Below the pieces are notes generated by a model that had not been told where the DNA came from, made no database searches, and saw only the letters and a list, made by a program, of their open reading frames with translations. Below are positions 57,501-63,500 of a DNA stretch of 64,000 nt, one piece after another (position 1 is the first letter of the stretch; each line of letters opens with the position of its first letter). Location: assembly GCF_016920785.2 (NCBI RefSeq), contig NW_024609884.1:82807647-82871646 (forward strand), given 5' to 3'. A program made the position numbers and the translations under genes. This DNA is from Ixodes scapularis. Its lineage: Eukaryota; Arthropoda; Arachnida; Ixodida; Ixodidae.

Positions 57501-60500
57501 ATTAGGGTGCCTTCATGTGCGCTTTGCTTAGGGTGGAGGCATCTGGTTATTTTGTCCCACACTTTTATTTTTTGTTCAGAAGCGCGTGAAAGATTGTGTC
57601 CCTGCACGCGTTTGTGGCGCTGACTGTGCTATGGCGACATTTTGTTTTCATTGATTTCTTTGTATTTTATCCGTGAGCATGGGGGGTGCTGTCGGCATCG
57701 GGTACTACAAGGGGTGGCATCACCGTATACAGAAGGACATTGCGACACCCTAGTTGCGATCATTGCTAATGTAATATAATGTAATCTCTTTATTTGGGTC
57801 TGGACAACCGCGTAAAGGCTACAGCCTGTACCATGGAGGCCCGCGGTGCCGCGTGTAATGTACATGATAATGCGATGAGTATACACATGCAAGGTGACGA
57901 CAAGATGGATTGTTGCTATTGCGGAGGATGTCAGTTCGATTTGAAGATGTCCACATTTCGTTGAAGCAGGTCAGCAGTGGGCCAAGGGGATCTGCGGCCT
58001 GCCGTTCGATCGGTGCACGGTTGCACAAAGGAGCCCCAGGAAGATGATGGTGCTGTTGGTCACTGGGGTCGAAGCATCAGGCTCCAAGGGGGGGGTAGCC
58101 CAGTCAAAGCAGAAAGCTGCCGCCTCCGAGTTACTGAGGACCAGTGCTTAGACTGATGCACCACCAACGCCCAGTGCAGCACCCTCTTAGCGTCGTCGTC
58201 GTCGTGGTGCTGCTGCGAGATTGGATACTTCTATTTCACGCTTTCAATATTGTTTCCAATATTGTGACATCGCGGTTTGCTGATTGGTTGGCGCATTGTC
58301 GCATATTTAGTTTACGCTCTAACTGCGGGGAGAATATTCGGCGCTGGCGGCGTCTGCGTGCTACCGGGTTCCTGCGACGGAGTGCGGCGTACATTTGAGC
58401 AGACAGATCTTTTGTTGCTCGTGGTACAGGTATTGGGTAAGGTAAAACTAAATTCACCCTTGTTTGGAAAATTTCTAAATGCTTGGCTGTCTGAATGGAA
58501 GACAAGCCTCGTTGAAATTTCCTTCCAAGTTCGAAAAAGGATTACTAAGTTCAGTCCCTTAGAAACAATAAGGAAGAAGAGAGCAGTGAAAGGCGGGCGG
58601 TACACCGGCAGCATGGTTGGCCAGCATCTAAGAACTCTATATAACACCATCATAAATTGAAAAGCCTGTAATTTGGCTCGAGTGAAAATAGACCTATTAG
58701 TAAATTACCCAAGCATGGAGGAGAACGCAGGAAGTGTAATTCTACGGTCTGCGCGCGCCGCCCTTCCTCTTATAAAAGATTCAAAGTAAATAATCATAAT
58801 AAGGCTTTGACGAACGCTCGTGCAAGGCTAAATTTGTTTTAGACTTCTGGCAATCCACTTTCTAAAAACGTTGCCATGCCGACAATTATTGCGTTCATTT
58901 AGGGTTAGGAATGTCCACAATCAAAAGACTCTAAAAAATGTGGCGAGGTCATTGATCATGCTTTGCGATTAAAGTGAGGTAAGGCAAAGCGAAAGCCTCC
59001 TGCACCATTCATTGCTGACTAACACGCCAAATATTGCAGCTACGACATATTGGTTCCAAAGCGAGCGGCGCTCACTCAGCGGGGCACCGCCATGTTTTCC
59101 TGCATCCCTACCGAGCCAGTCACGTGATTTCAAAATCCCTCTCCTAGGTACTGCAGCTAACTTTAGCCATGGTTAGCGCTTAACCGCGCTTTGAGCAAAT
59201 GGGCCCTGGTGAATGTTCACCATTTTGAATAAGCCTGAAACTGGGGCAGAAATGAACACATAAGTCGAAGGAACAGAAAAGGACAGGACGACGTCTCAAC
59301 ACAGAAAAGGACAGGAGACGTCCTCCTGTCCTTTCCTGTTCCTTCGACTTTTGTGTTCATTTCTGTCCCAGTCTCAGGTTTATTCAACATGGTTAACAGC
59401 ATTGGACTGGCTTTTCTTCAACAGCTTGGCACCCTCGCAGTCCATCGTAAGGTGAAGCGGAGTGTACTGGGGGCGATAGTCTGGCGCCTGGTGGCCCTGA
59501 GATGTGCCACTCGCCAACTGTTCCGGATTTTGCGGGACTGTCTCGACTTTTCATTAAGCGTCCCGAGTCCCGCGTCATCCCTGTCGGGACAGCCATATGT
59601 CCCAAATTTGGTTCAGACCGTTCAGTTAAAAATTTTATGTGATCCAATGCACGCCCAACAATGCGCATCACCCTGCGAAGCACGAATCGCACGAAGCAAT
59701 CTTGCGCTGGCTAGCGTTGGCTGCGATAGGCTTTACCTGCTTTAGCATGCATGCCACGGCAAGCCGGAAATCAGGGCGACATTGGTGCCGGGCAGCACCT
59801 CTTATCGTCATCGTTTGTATAAACACCTTTGTCTCCCTTCTCTTTCTATGTATATGCACATACATAGAAAAATTTAAGCGGCATCCTCTCTCTTCGATGG
59901 CTAGCTCATGAGTTATTATTGTAGCAGGCTAGTCATGGAGTATAGTTCACATGCCATTTGTCAGAAACTGGTAACTGCGGAACACTGGGTGTTTCATGTC
60001 CCTAGATGCCACTCGGCATATCGCCAGAGCCGCTTAACGCTGCATCCGGTCAATATTTAAATATTTTCCTTCCACTGACCACATTTGACGATCGGGAAGA
60101 CATCAGTGTTTATCTGTGCAAGTTATCCTCATCGTTTATTTGCTTTCAAATTGACCGTTATGCAGCTAACCTTACAGAACACCTGCTGCAAATCACGACT
60201 TTGACCACACTAGTGCCAAACGAAGGCAGTCTTTCTTCTTGTGACGCAACGTATTAAGCTGAATGAATACCCCCTATCTACGTTTATTTTAACAGGTTTT
60301 GCTGAATATGACAATCTGTGTCTTGTCAAAAGCCACCGTCTGTTTGGAAGCAAGCCTATAAATATTCCATCAAACCAGTCATAGTTGCACAAAGTTGGCA
60401 GGAGGCAATATTTAGGACTGATAACATGGTCCTTGTTAGCCTTTGATTGTTCACAATGCAATGCTTTCTTTTTTCTTCTTTCAGAAACTGCATACTCAAG

Positions 60501-60549
60501 GAAGTGTGCCCTGTCTCCTGAACTGGCTGCTGTCATGGGATCAGACCAG
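27539..60549 (+). CDS. SWIB/MDM2 and DEK_C domain protein, UAF30/spp27-like, 3'-incomplete
   Basis: The gene is reconstructed from six exons that join into 160 codons without a stop (exon sum 480 nt). Residues 8-58 (ELRKAIAEILDGADLDVL, then SSKKIRKQLEQKYGIDFTDR, then KKEIDGIVMALI) form a DEK C-terminal-type helical domain. Residues 60-90 are acidic and low in complexity. Residues 94-108 (DDAELARQLQDEEFR) form an acidic amphipathic helix, and 110-138 are Lys-rich. From 144, RKCALSPELAAVMGSDQ matches the first part of a SWIB domain. Family members pair DEK_C with SWIB and act in nuclear chromatin or transcription (yeast UAF30 in rDNA transcription by Pol I; spp27 in fission yeast). The animal role is less clear. 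The remainder of SWIB is missing and should lie in exons past 64,000. In-frame upstream ATGs exist (for example 27,437), but 27,539 has the better context and fits family N termini. Confidence 0.88.
27708..27798 (+). CDS. SWIB/DEK_C gene exon 2
   Basis: The acceptor is TCTCTGCGCAG and the donor CG|GTAAGT. It completes codon 15 as Glu and encodes ILDGADLDVLSSKKIRKQLE followed by QKYGIDFTDR (split Arg45), the core of the DEK_C domain. Confidence 0.92.
29371..29936 (-). mobile_element. hAT-like MITE, copy 2 (reverse of 15.1-15.7 kb)
   Basis: The right end CAATTGCCCAGCCCTA is the reverse complement of the TAGGGCTGGGCAATTG start. AATTAATCGATCGGTCTCGT and CATTTTCATGCATAATA at the other end match the 15.6-kb end of copy 1 in inverse. 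The interior has GACACTC and CTCGGGCAAGAGCGACC blocks also seen inverted in copy 1. Confidence 0.65.
30270..30834 (+). other. Unidentified open-frame stretch in intron 2
   Basis: Frames at 30,276-30,662 (128 codons) and 30,589-30,894 overlap. The latter contains SSREAEAFFKNSELGASLIK and an acidic EEENEKG segment. I recognise no domain and see no convincing splice context. It ends against the LINE tail-like sequence at about 30,840. Confidence 0.15.
30836..32120 (-). pseudogene. LINE 3' fragment, same family as 22.4-23.2 kb, with insertions
   Basis: The minus-strand frame 32,043-31,789 reads HFKFEYASSVLDPGHQSL, ADTLEAIHNRAARFILSNYH and CLFHTIYHHN, the post-palm region of a LINE reverse transcriptase. 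The possible 3' tail is at 30,836-30,890, where the minus strand reads TACCTAGAGGGTAAATAAAT. A 431-bp foldback sits between. The segment 31,345-31,560 is not assigned. Confidence 0.65.
30891..31321. mobile_element. Foldback element, 431 bp
   Basis: The left CTAATCACACTTGTCTATAA and right TTATAGACAAGCGTGATTAG are reverse complements. The arms are about 155 bp and include GCGCAAGCGTGCGG and ACACCCCTCGAGCGGGCC blocks, with a 120-bp AT-rich loop. No clear target duplication is seen. Confidence 0.8.
32352..33015. mobile_element. Foldback element, about 664 bp
   Basis: The left (TAGACCATTTGCAATATTCC; TCAGCTCCCTAGTGATCG; AGCTTTTGAGCGTAATTCGG; TTTCTTGTCAATGTCAGC) is mirrored on the right (CGATCACTAAGGAGCTGAAG; CCGAATTATGCTCAAAAGCT). 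A nested smaller inverted repeat is formed by AATGTCAGCGTTTTTGAAGC and CAAAAACGCTGACATTGAGG. There is no coding capacity. Confidence 0.72.
35659..35788 (+). CDS. SWIB/DEK_C gene exon 3
   Basis: The acceptor is TCTGTTCTTAG and the donor GAC|GTAAGT. It completes Arg45 and encodes KKEIDGIVMALISEQ, the last DEK_C helix, followed by an acidic Pro/Glu/Asp-rich linker ending SSHDDND. It ends in phase 0. The 243-codon minus-strand frame across this exon is a low-complexity shadow. Confidence 0.93.
38888..39215 (+). repeat. Three tandem copies of a roughly 100-bp unit with a candidate start codon
   Basis: The units begin near 38,888, 39,000 and 39,094 at CGGTAGCCG, followed by ATCATCGGG(G), CAATGGCGA, CACAG..GACAGTGT and ATTACGA..TTTAAGGC.GTTACGAAT. 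Copies 1 and 3 keep an ATG (38,917 and 39,127) and translate to related peptides, MATNSTSDSVPVVITKEFKA and MAMSSTVDSVPGVITTGFKA. Copy 2 lost the start codon and frame. Confidence 0.7.
39127..39366 (+). CDS. Unidentified short frame, 79 codons, from repeat copy 3
   Basis: The ATG lies in context GCAATGG. The peptide begins MAMSSTVDSVPGVITTGFKA and continues through FFRGTSMKKGKLLRESGRVY and DVKEVRFDRQVDVTE to a stop at 39,366. It is basic overall with no signal peptide or membrane segment. I recognise no domain. Because its first 30 residues are echoed by the upstream repeat copies and weakly at 8.5 kb, it may be the start of a mobile-element or multigene-family protein. It may also be chance. 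Confidence 0.25.
   Translation: MAMSSTVDSVPGVITTGFKAVTNLESFFRGTSMKKGKLLRESGRVYDVKEVRFDRQVDVTERRTPLTKLSVPAKKCSWR
39669..39839 (-). CDS. Possible THAP-like zinc-finger first exon
   Basis: The minus-strand ATG at 39,839 opens MAIPHQESGNNCCVVGCNNT, then SKIAHGRKYYIVPSKPYGR. The CCVVGC.N.. start and the RKYY.VPSKPY stretch resemble the first half of tick THAP-type fingers (C2CH; N-terminal C-x(2-4)-C, then (K/R)F(Y/H)xxP). After SKPYGR the frame loses similarity. A donor-like CAG|GTTAGT follows at about 39,668. The second Cys/His pair is not present in this exon. It could be a real exon, a transposase N terminus (P-element relatives carry THAP) or a relic. Confidence 0.35.
40620..40800. repeat. 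SINE-like relic
   Basis: GTGCACGTTAAAGAGCCCCA (about 40,696-40,715) matches a phrase typical of chelicerate SINE-type repeats, followed by AGGCTAGCGG. The surrounding sequence is too diverged to set borders. A C run of about 20 bp is at 40,557-40,576. Confidence 0.3.
42500..43510. mobile_element. 1-kb DNA element with TTAAAGGGGCCCTGCAA ends
   Basis: The left TTAAAGGGGCCCTGCAATCA and right TTGCAGGGCCCCTTTAA are perfect over about 17 bp. The terminal TTAA could be part of the repeat or of a TTAA target (piggyBac-like). The centre is GC-richer and contains a minus-strand frame described separately. Confidence 0.72.
42808..43071 (-). CDS. Small unidentified frame inside the 1-kb element, 87 codons
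   Basis: The frame reads MAKSSAKPTPKAFGTLGTGR, then ILEPVYDHSAVAYIRDLSTL and a hydrophobic end (AGLSTGLFLFPYFINWICFF). The composition looks more protein-like than its surroundings, and the C-terminal 25 residues could form a membrane segment. I recognise no family. As it lies within a repeat it may be a relic or a captured exon. Confidence 0.2.
   Translation of the reverse strand: MAKSSAKPTPKAFGTLGTGRILEPVYDHSAVAYIRDLSTLAVRQSLIPLALSSMGRFFGRLVAGLSTGLFLFPYFINWICFFSDLKY
43592..43875. mobile_element. Insertion in the 3' pseudo-LTR with palindromic 27-bp repeats
   Basis: Comparison with the other pseudo-LTR shows extra sequence here. It contains about four units of TAGCGGGGAAAATTTTCCGC type spaced by TAGATT (43,708-43,800), each a near-perfect palindrome, and then GTTACGCCGACGGCGACGCC. 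AGTGCAGCTCTTGAGT (43,628) and CTAAGAGCTGTGCTGT (43,858) may be its inverted ends. Confidence 0.6.
43796..44512 (-). pseudogene. PLE GIY-YIG endonuclease domain
   Basis: This is the C-terminal part of the Penelope-like product. VVYSVPLSCDKTYIGRTGQC corresponds to the GIY-YIG signature (VYSVPL ... KTYIGRTG), followed by LNDRLKEH (catalytic Arg), H..SCEGCNPIFNEA and REVVEAFLI with the catalytic Glu. A long upstream C-C segment (CCQITQKVNEEDRVENKCKK) is also PLE-like. The frame runs on into the pseudo-LTR (GLQPAGALSRSHRLCTPEER), as is usual for Penelope elements. The domain frame itself is intact. Confidence 0.85.
44679..45345 (-). pseudogene. PLE reverse transcriptase, fingers-palm
   Basis: Two overlapping minus-strand frames carry the RT. 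LVHHKRMVVFSLDKETLYFS is motif A-like, where the catalytic Asp occurs as SLDKETLY. EGVCIG-like TGVCIGSAVAPVLSNLYLSA is motif B, and FRFVDDYLTC is motif C. At least one frameshift lies at about 45,053-44,990, and another breaks the region before 44,512. The segment is cut on its 5' side by the Tigger-like MITE at 45,317. Confidence 0.85.
45317..45933. mobile_element. pogo/Tigger-like MITE in the PLE (617 bp)
   Basis: CAGTGAAACCCGTTTAGAAC at the left is inverted at the right as TTATAAACGGGTTTGACTG, flanked by TA duplications (45,315-45,316 and 45,934-45,935). Subterminal blocks read TATCGAACTTT / TATATCGAATTACTT. It contains a 17-bp C run joined to a 19-bp A run (45,499-45,534). The termini resemble pogo-type Tc1/mariner elements. 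There is no transposase. Confidence 0.78.
46255..46854 (-). pseudogene. PLE N-terminal region
   Basis: This 200-codon frame precedes the RT. It includes RLYGFAPQDWNANYHIIQLA, LGPNIKRTNEYEFLE and FLNLSDLHLTPQTATVLNRR, then FNPTVGLSRGD. LTPQTATVLNRRPKFNPT corresponds to the conserved L.....LL..G..F.P. N-terminal motif of PLE reverse transcriptases. It continues downstream in a shifted frame. Confidence 0.75.
47661..48316. mobile_element. Foldback element, twin 1 (656 bp)
   Basis: The left AGGACACATGCAAAGGAAAA and right TTTTCCTTTGCATGTGTCCT are inverted. The arms run about 280 bp through TTTTAGAGCTATATTTACGG and GCCGTAAATATAGCTCTAAA-type blocks to a GC-rich centre. Frames in the arms are mirror images, not genes. 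Confidence 0.82.
48439..49088. mobile_element. Foldback element, twin 2 (650 bp)
   Basis: It has the same structure and order as 47,661-48,316 in the same orientation, starting AGGACACATGCAAAGG and ending CCTTTGCATATACCT. The two copies are separated by only about 120 bp and differ by point changes throughout, suggesting two insertions or an old local duplication. Confidence 0.8.
50030..50204 (-). mobile_element. Solo terminus of the TATAGACC element family
   Basis: Read on the minus strand from 50,204, it begins TATAGACCTTCTGATCTTAG, then TAGTTGCCTCACTGGCGGA, and later TTCGGTTGGTTTCGGTTTCA. This is collinear with the left end of the nested element at 24,008. No matching other end is visible nearby. 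Confidence 0.6.
50576..50665 (+). CDS. SWIB/DEK_C gene exon 4 (symmetric, 90 nt)
   Basis: A strong pyrimidine tract and TTTTTCTCAAG acceptor precede it. The donor is CGG|GTAAGC. It encodes DGGGKDDAELARQLQDEEFR then SRSRAVKKSR (residues 89-118). It begins and ends in phase 0, so skipping it would keep the frame. The DDAELARQLQDEE stretch resembles a ubiquitin-binding MIU helix, and related LARKLQEEE-type stretches occur in the family. Confidence 0.92.
50666..52582 (+). other. Intron 4 of the SWIB/DEK_C gene (1.9 kb)
   Basis: It includes a short pogo-like MITE (50,930-51,101), an interrupted G run (51,318-51,366), a small inverted repeat around CCGCCATCTATTAGCGACAG (51,632) and CGTCGCTCATAGATGGCGG (51,692), and a palindrome at about 52,001-52,031. 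I see no other gene. Confidence 0.65.
50930..51101. mobile_element. Short pogo-like MITE, about 172 bp
   Basis: CTGTCGAGACCGGTTATTAC at the left is inverted at the right (GTTATAAACGGTCTCGATAG). An inner pair, TATTTCGTTATAACCGACTT and CTATTTTGTTAAAACGGACT, repeats the terminal theme. The style matches the Tigger-like elements at 45.3 and 61.7 kb. Confidence 0.6.
52583..52643 (+). CDS. SWIB/DEK_C gene exon 5
   Basis: The acceptor is GTTTCTACAG and the donor G|GTCAGT. It encodes TVKKEPKSAKKEAKPKGTKR (119-138) plus one base of codon 139. The Lys-rich composition suits a nuclear localisation or DNA-contacting linker in front of the SWIB domain. Confidence 0.9.
52929..53832. mobile_element. 0.9-kb DNA element with TTAACTCTTTCCGTACCACG ends
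   Basis: The left TTAACTCTTTCCGTACCACG is inverted at the right as CGTGGTACGGAAAGAGTTTAA. The edges could include a TTAA target. The plus-strand frame over the right half (53,565-53,936, 123 codons) contains no recognised transposase motif and crosses the element border, so I do not call it a gene. Confidence 0.68.
56786..59208. mobile_element. 2.4-kb DNA element with about 130-bp inverted ends
   Basis: The left end (GTTAAGTGCTAACCACGGTT; TACCTAGGAGAGGGATTTTG; GTAGGGATGCAGG) is mirrored at the right (TTAGCCATGGTTAGCGCTTA; CAAAATCCCTCTCCTAGGTA; CCTGCATCCCTACC), ending GGGCCCTG. A third copy of the terminus, CAGGGCCCATTTGCTCGAAG, starts at 56,993, so a related element seems nested. The interior has a 127-codon frame (58,277-58,660) with no recognised domain, and a LINE 3' end. 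Confidence 0.7.
57780..58130 (-). pseudogene. LINE 3' end, minus strand
   Basis: On the minus strand, GTTGTCCAGACCCAAATAAA followed by GAGATTACATTATATTACAT reads as a polyadenylation signal and short-repeat tail of a non-LTR element. Preceding minus-strand sequence (GTGCAACCGTGCACCGATCG) carries no recognisable RT motif. The 5' extent is uncertain. Confidence 0.45.
59218..59393. mobile_element. Foldback MITE, about 176 bp
   Basis: The left ACCATTTTGAATAAGCCTGA and right TCAGGTTTATTCAACATGGT are reverse complements. The arms continue through GGCAGAAATGAACACATAAG and AAAGTCGAAGGAACAGG-type blocks. The loop contains a duplicated GAAAAGGACAGGA unit. Confidence 0.7.
60485..60549 (+). CDS. SWIB/DEK_C gene exon 6 (start of SWIB domain)
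   Basis: The long pyrimidine tract TTTTTTCTTCTTTCAG precedes it and the donor is CAG|GTGCGC. It encodes (split Glu139) TAYSRKCALSPELAAVMGSD Q160. RKCALSPELA matches the beta-strand and first helix at the start of SWIB/MDM2 domains. It ends in phase 0. The rest of SWIB (helix with R.EVVK.MW, then I...NLQDP) is not found before 64,000. Confidence 0.9.
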
Positions 60550-63500
60550 GTGCGCCAATTCTGTGGCTTAGTTTTGACTGTGCATTCAAAGGTGGCAGTT
60601 TGGCTTAACCTTGTCACTGACCTCGGAGGCTGGCAGTGGTAATTGCAGCTGTATTTTGGTTCCATATCGCTCCTGGCTATGACGGCGGGCGATAAACGCC
60701 GTTGAATTGAAACATGGGTTCTGGCATCATGTTTGCTGAAGCTGTATGTTGCCAGCCAAATTATGAACTTTGTGCTAGTAGTTCACAAGTTTGATGTAAA
60801 CTGAAAATTTTTTTTTGCTGGTCATCTCCGTCTTTACACATTTGTGCCTTGTTTTATTAGTTGTTCAAAATCTGGAGGAATTGCAATCTGTAATTAGACA
60901 TCATTGTTGTCACAGTCTTAACTGGCCAAGATGCCTTTTGATGGCTTGGCGTGAGACACCCACGGTTCTGTTCGGTTTAGTGAGCACGAGCTCCACATGA
61001 AATTGGTTGAATGGTACAGTCTTGGACAATGTAAGCTGGGACAACTGAGTGTTGTTCAAGAGGAGACTGCAATAAAACAGCATGCACCAAAGCAGCATAG
61101 CATCTAAGCAGCACAGTGACAGAATAGCATACTCAAAAACGGTACATCAAAAGAGCACAGCCACAAAACAGTTAACCTTTGGGTGCTGGATTTTTTTTCA
61201 CGCACGTCGAACAAAAATTTTGTTTCCATGCAGAAACACTGCAGCATGCTTTAGGAAGTATATATTTCTTTATCGAAGACTCTCTGTTGTATGGGCTCGT
61301 TAATTGATGCGTGGAAGCCTCCAACCTAGGATATTTTTATAGAATTATACTTTTCAAGACGGTACTATGCAAAGTGGCATCCCAGCCTCGCACCGCAGGG
61401 TCGCTCTTTTCAAATGGCCTTAAACTACATTCTTTTTTTGGAACTGTCGCTTTCTTGTTTAGTCATAGACTTGCCTTTCTGGAACAACGAAGGGGCAAAC
61501 CGAAACAATTCCCCTGAACAAAACATTCCACATGCCATCAGCAGGTGTTGTTATGAGACAAAACATTGCTCTACAGGTAAGAATAAAGTAGACAGCCCAG
61601 TTGGGAGAGGTAGGGAGCAAATCGAAACTGAAACCTGCATGGGAGCATGCCTAAGTATGCTCAGGCGTGGCACTCAAGAGATTAAAAAAAGGCTTTTGTT
61701 TTTCACTACAGTATAGACCACTTACAACGTAACCGCTTATAGTGCAGGACCAGGTATAACGCGGCTTTTTTAAACCACCGGTTCGCCTCCCATAGAACTC
61801 CATGTACTTACATACCGCTTAAAATGAAGGCGCGCGAAGGGAAATACCGGTTATAGTGCGGCTTCTAGAGCAGCGCGCCGACCGGCGCAGCGAGCACGCT
61901 TCCCTGTGCGACACTAGATAACGGCACTAGCCGCAAGCGGCACTCGCGGGGGCAAGGATGGCAAGGAGGTTGCTCGAAGAAGCGGGCAGAAGCGAAGAGA
62001 GAGGCTTCAGTTGCCATAGCGACGGAGGGACGCGCGCACGTGTTCGCAAACATGGCACCGGTGGTAATCGTCGACGGCGTAGTGGAAGCTCATCGTTCCG
62101 CATAAAAGCGCTATCCTTGACTGAATTTTCGTCGTGTGTCGCTAGGTAACCCAGCACGTACTAGAAGGGAAGATCCACCTACTCGTGCGGCTATGTCGTG
62201 GCGGCACTCTCATGACAGCAGAAACGCCCGTGTCGTTGCGTTTGTTTACTTCCGACTACAGTGGTGCTTTCTAAGCATTTGTGTTTTCGAACATCGCCCG
62301 GATTTCTTATTTGGAGCATTTCATGCCTTTTTTTGGAGCATTTCATGCGCGTACCGTATAAAGGATGCGAGTTTGCACGCGTTTTCATCACCAGAGAAAA
62401 GTGATTAGGGTTAGCAATCCTGAATGCTTGCAACGTCCGTCCGCAACCCGCGACGCCGTTAAAAGTCTGCGCCAGGCAAAAGTTACTAATTTCTTTTAAA
62501 ACATGTGACACACTTGAGAGAGAAGTGTACTAGTCTGGTGAAATAAAGACTTTCCTCAAACTAAGCTTTATTTTTCATCTAATATAAAATAAATTGTTTT
62601 CCAAAGGTAAGTTGTCTCATGGCATGTATTTTGGCCTGAAAAATTGATGTTTTGGTTATAGCGCGGTACCGCTTATAGTGCAGATTTTCGCGACTCCCGC
62701 GACATACGTTATATGCAGTCTACACTGTATCATAGATTTTTGGAAATGGTACATTCAAAGGGACATGTTTGTTTATATTATAACGTGTGTTGTGATTTTT
62801 CTTTTTCTTTCATTGAATCCACATTTAGTGCACTGAGTGCAAATAATTTGAAACCTCCCTTATTCGGAATTTTTAAATTGCCTGTTTGTAGCGGTAAATG
62901 TTTTGTAGTGGTTATAGACTGTGGGAAGTCATGCCCCTGTTTTGCAGGTATTGCAAAGACCTTCAGGCCAAAGGCCTTTATAGAATCAGCATCCGAGCGC
63001 ATTCTGAGGGACATGCGCTGGTTTCTGTGCCATCCGTCTGATTTTCTGTCAAGTGCATAGTACACGAGAGTCTAGTAGAGGATTGGTCGAGCACCTGCAG
63101 TTTTTGCTCCTCACAAGTGTCCTGCAGGGTCGTTCAGGATCAAATTGGTGCATGAGCAACTGAGCATTATGGCTGGTTTTCTATTCAGCTTTTCTTTAAG
63201 TCAGTCAAGCAAGAATTTTAAACCAACCAAAGAGGAGCATGTCCTTTCCTTTCATACATTTCCACTTAGCTGAGTGTAACCGAGCAGATTAAAGGGACCA
63301 TGAAACTGAAGTTTGGTCAGTAAAAATTGAACGATCCTTCTTGTCCCCTCGAGGCTGCGTCATTGTCGGCGCGATTTTTTGGTGCCGCAAGAGGGTGCAA
63401 AATTTTTTTCCTTTTTCCTCTTGTGCTTCTTCTGAGGCCTCATGGCCCAGTCTGCTGTTCTGTTTTGAGTGAGTCTAACCGAATAGAGGTCTGCAACTTC

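Larger units (their letters stand above)
52644..60484 (+). other. Intron 5 of the SWIB/DEK_C gene (7.8 kb)
   Basis: It holds the elements at 52,929-53,832 and 56,786-59,208 and the hairpin at 59,218-59,393. Around 54,000-54,150, CCGGTTT/AACCGGTT motifs recur about eight times. The stretch 54,150-56,780 is AT-rich with no gene or repeat boundary I can support. Likewise I see nothing nameable at 59,400-60,480. Confidence 0.65.

Noticed and set aside
58277..58660. 127-codon frame considered as a P-element-like transposase fragment
   Set aside because: Only a vague FLNAWLSEW similarity is seen and no catalytic residues can be placed. It was left as unassigned interior of the 2.4-kb element.
62713..63060. 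Candidate downstream SWIB exon
   Set aside because: No EVVK.MW or NLQDP-like motif is present and the phase and splice context do not fit. The peptide is unrecognised.
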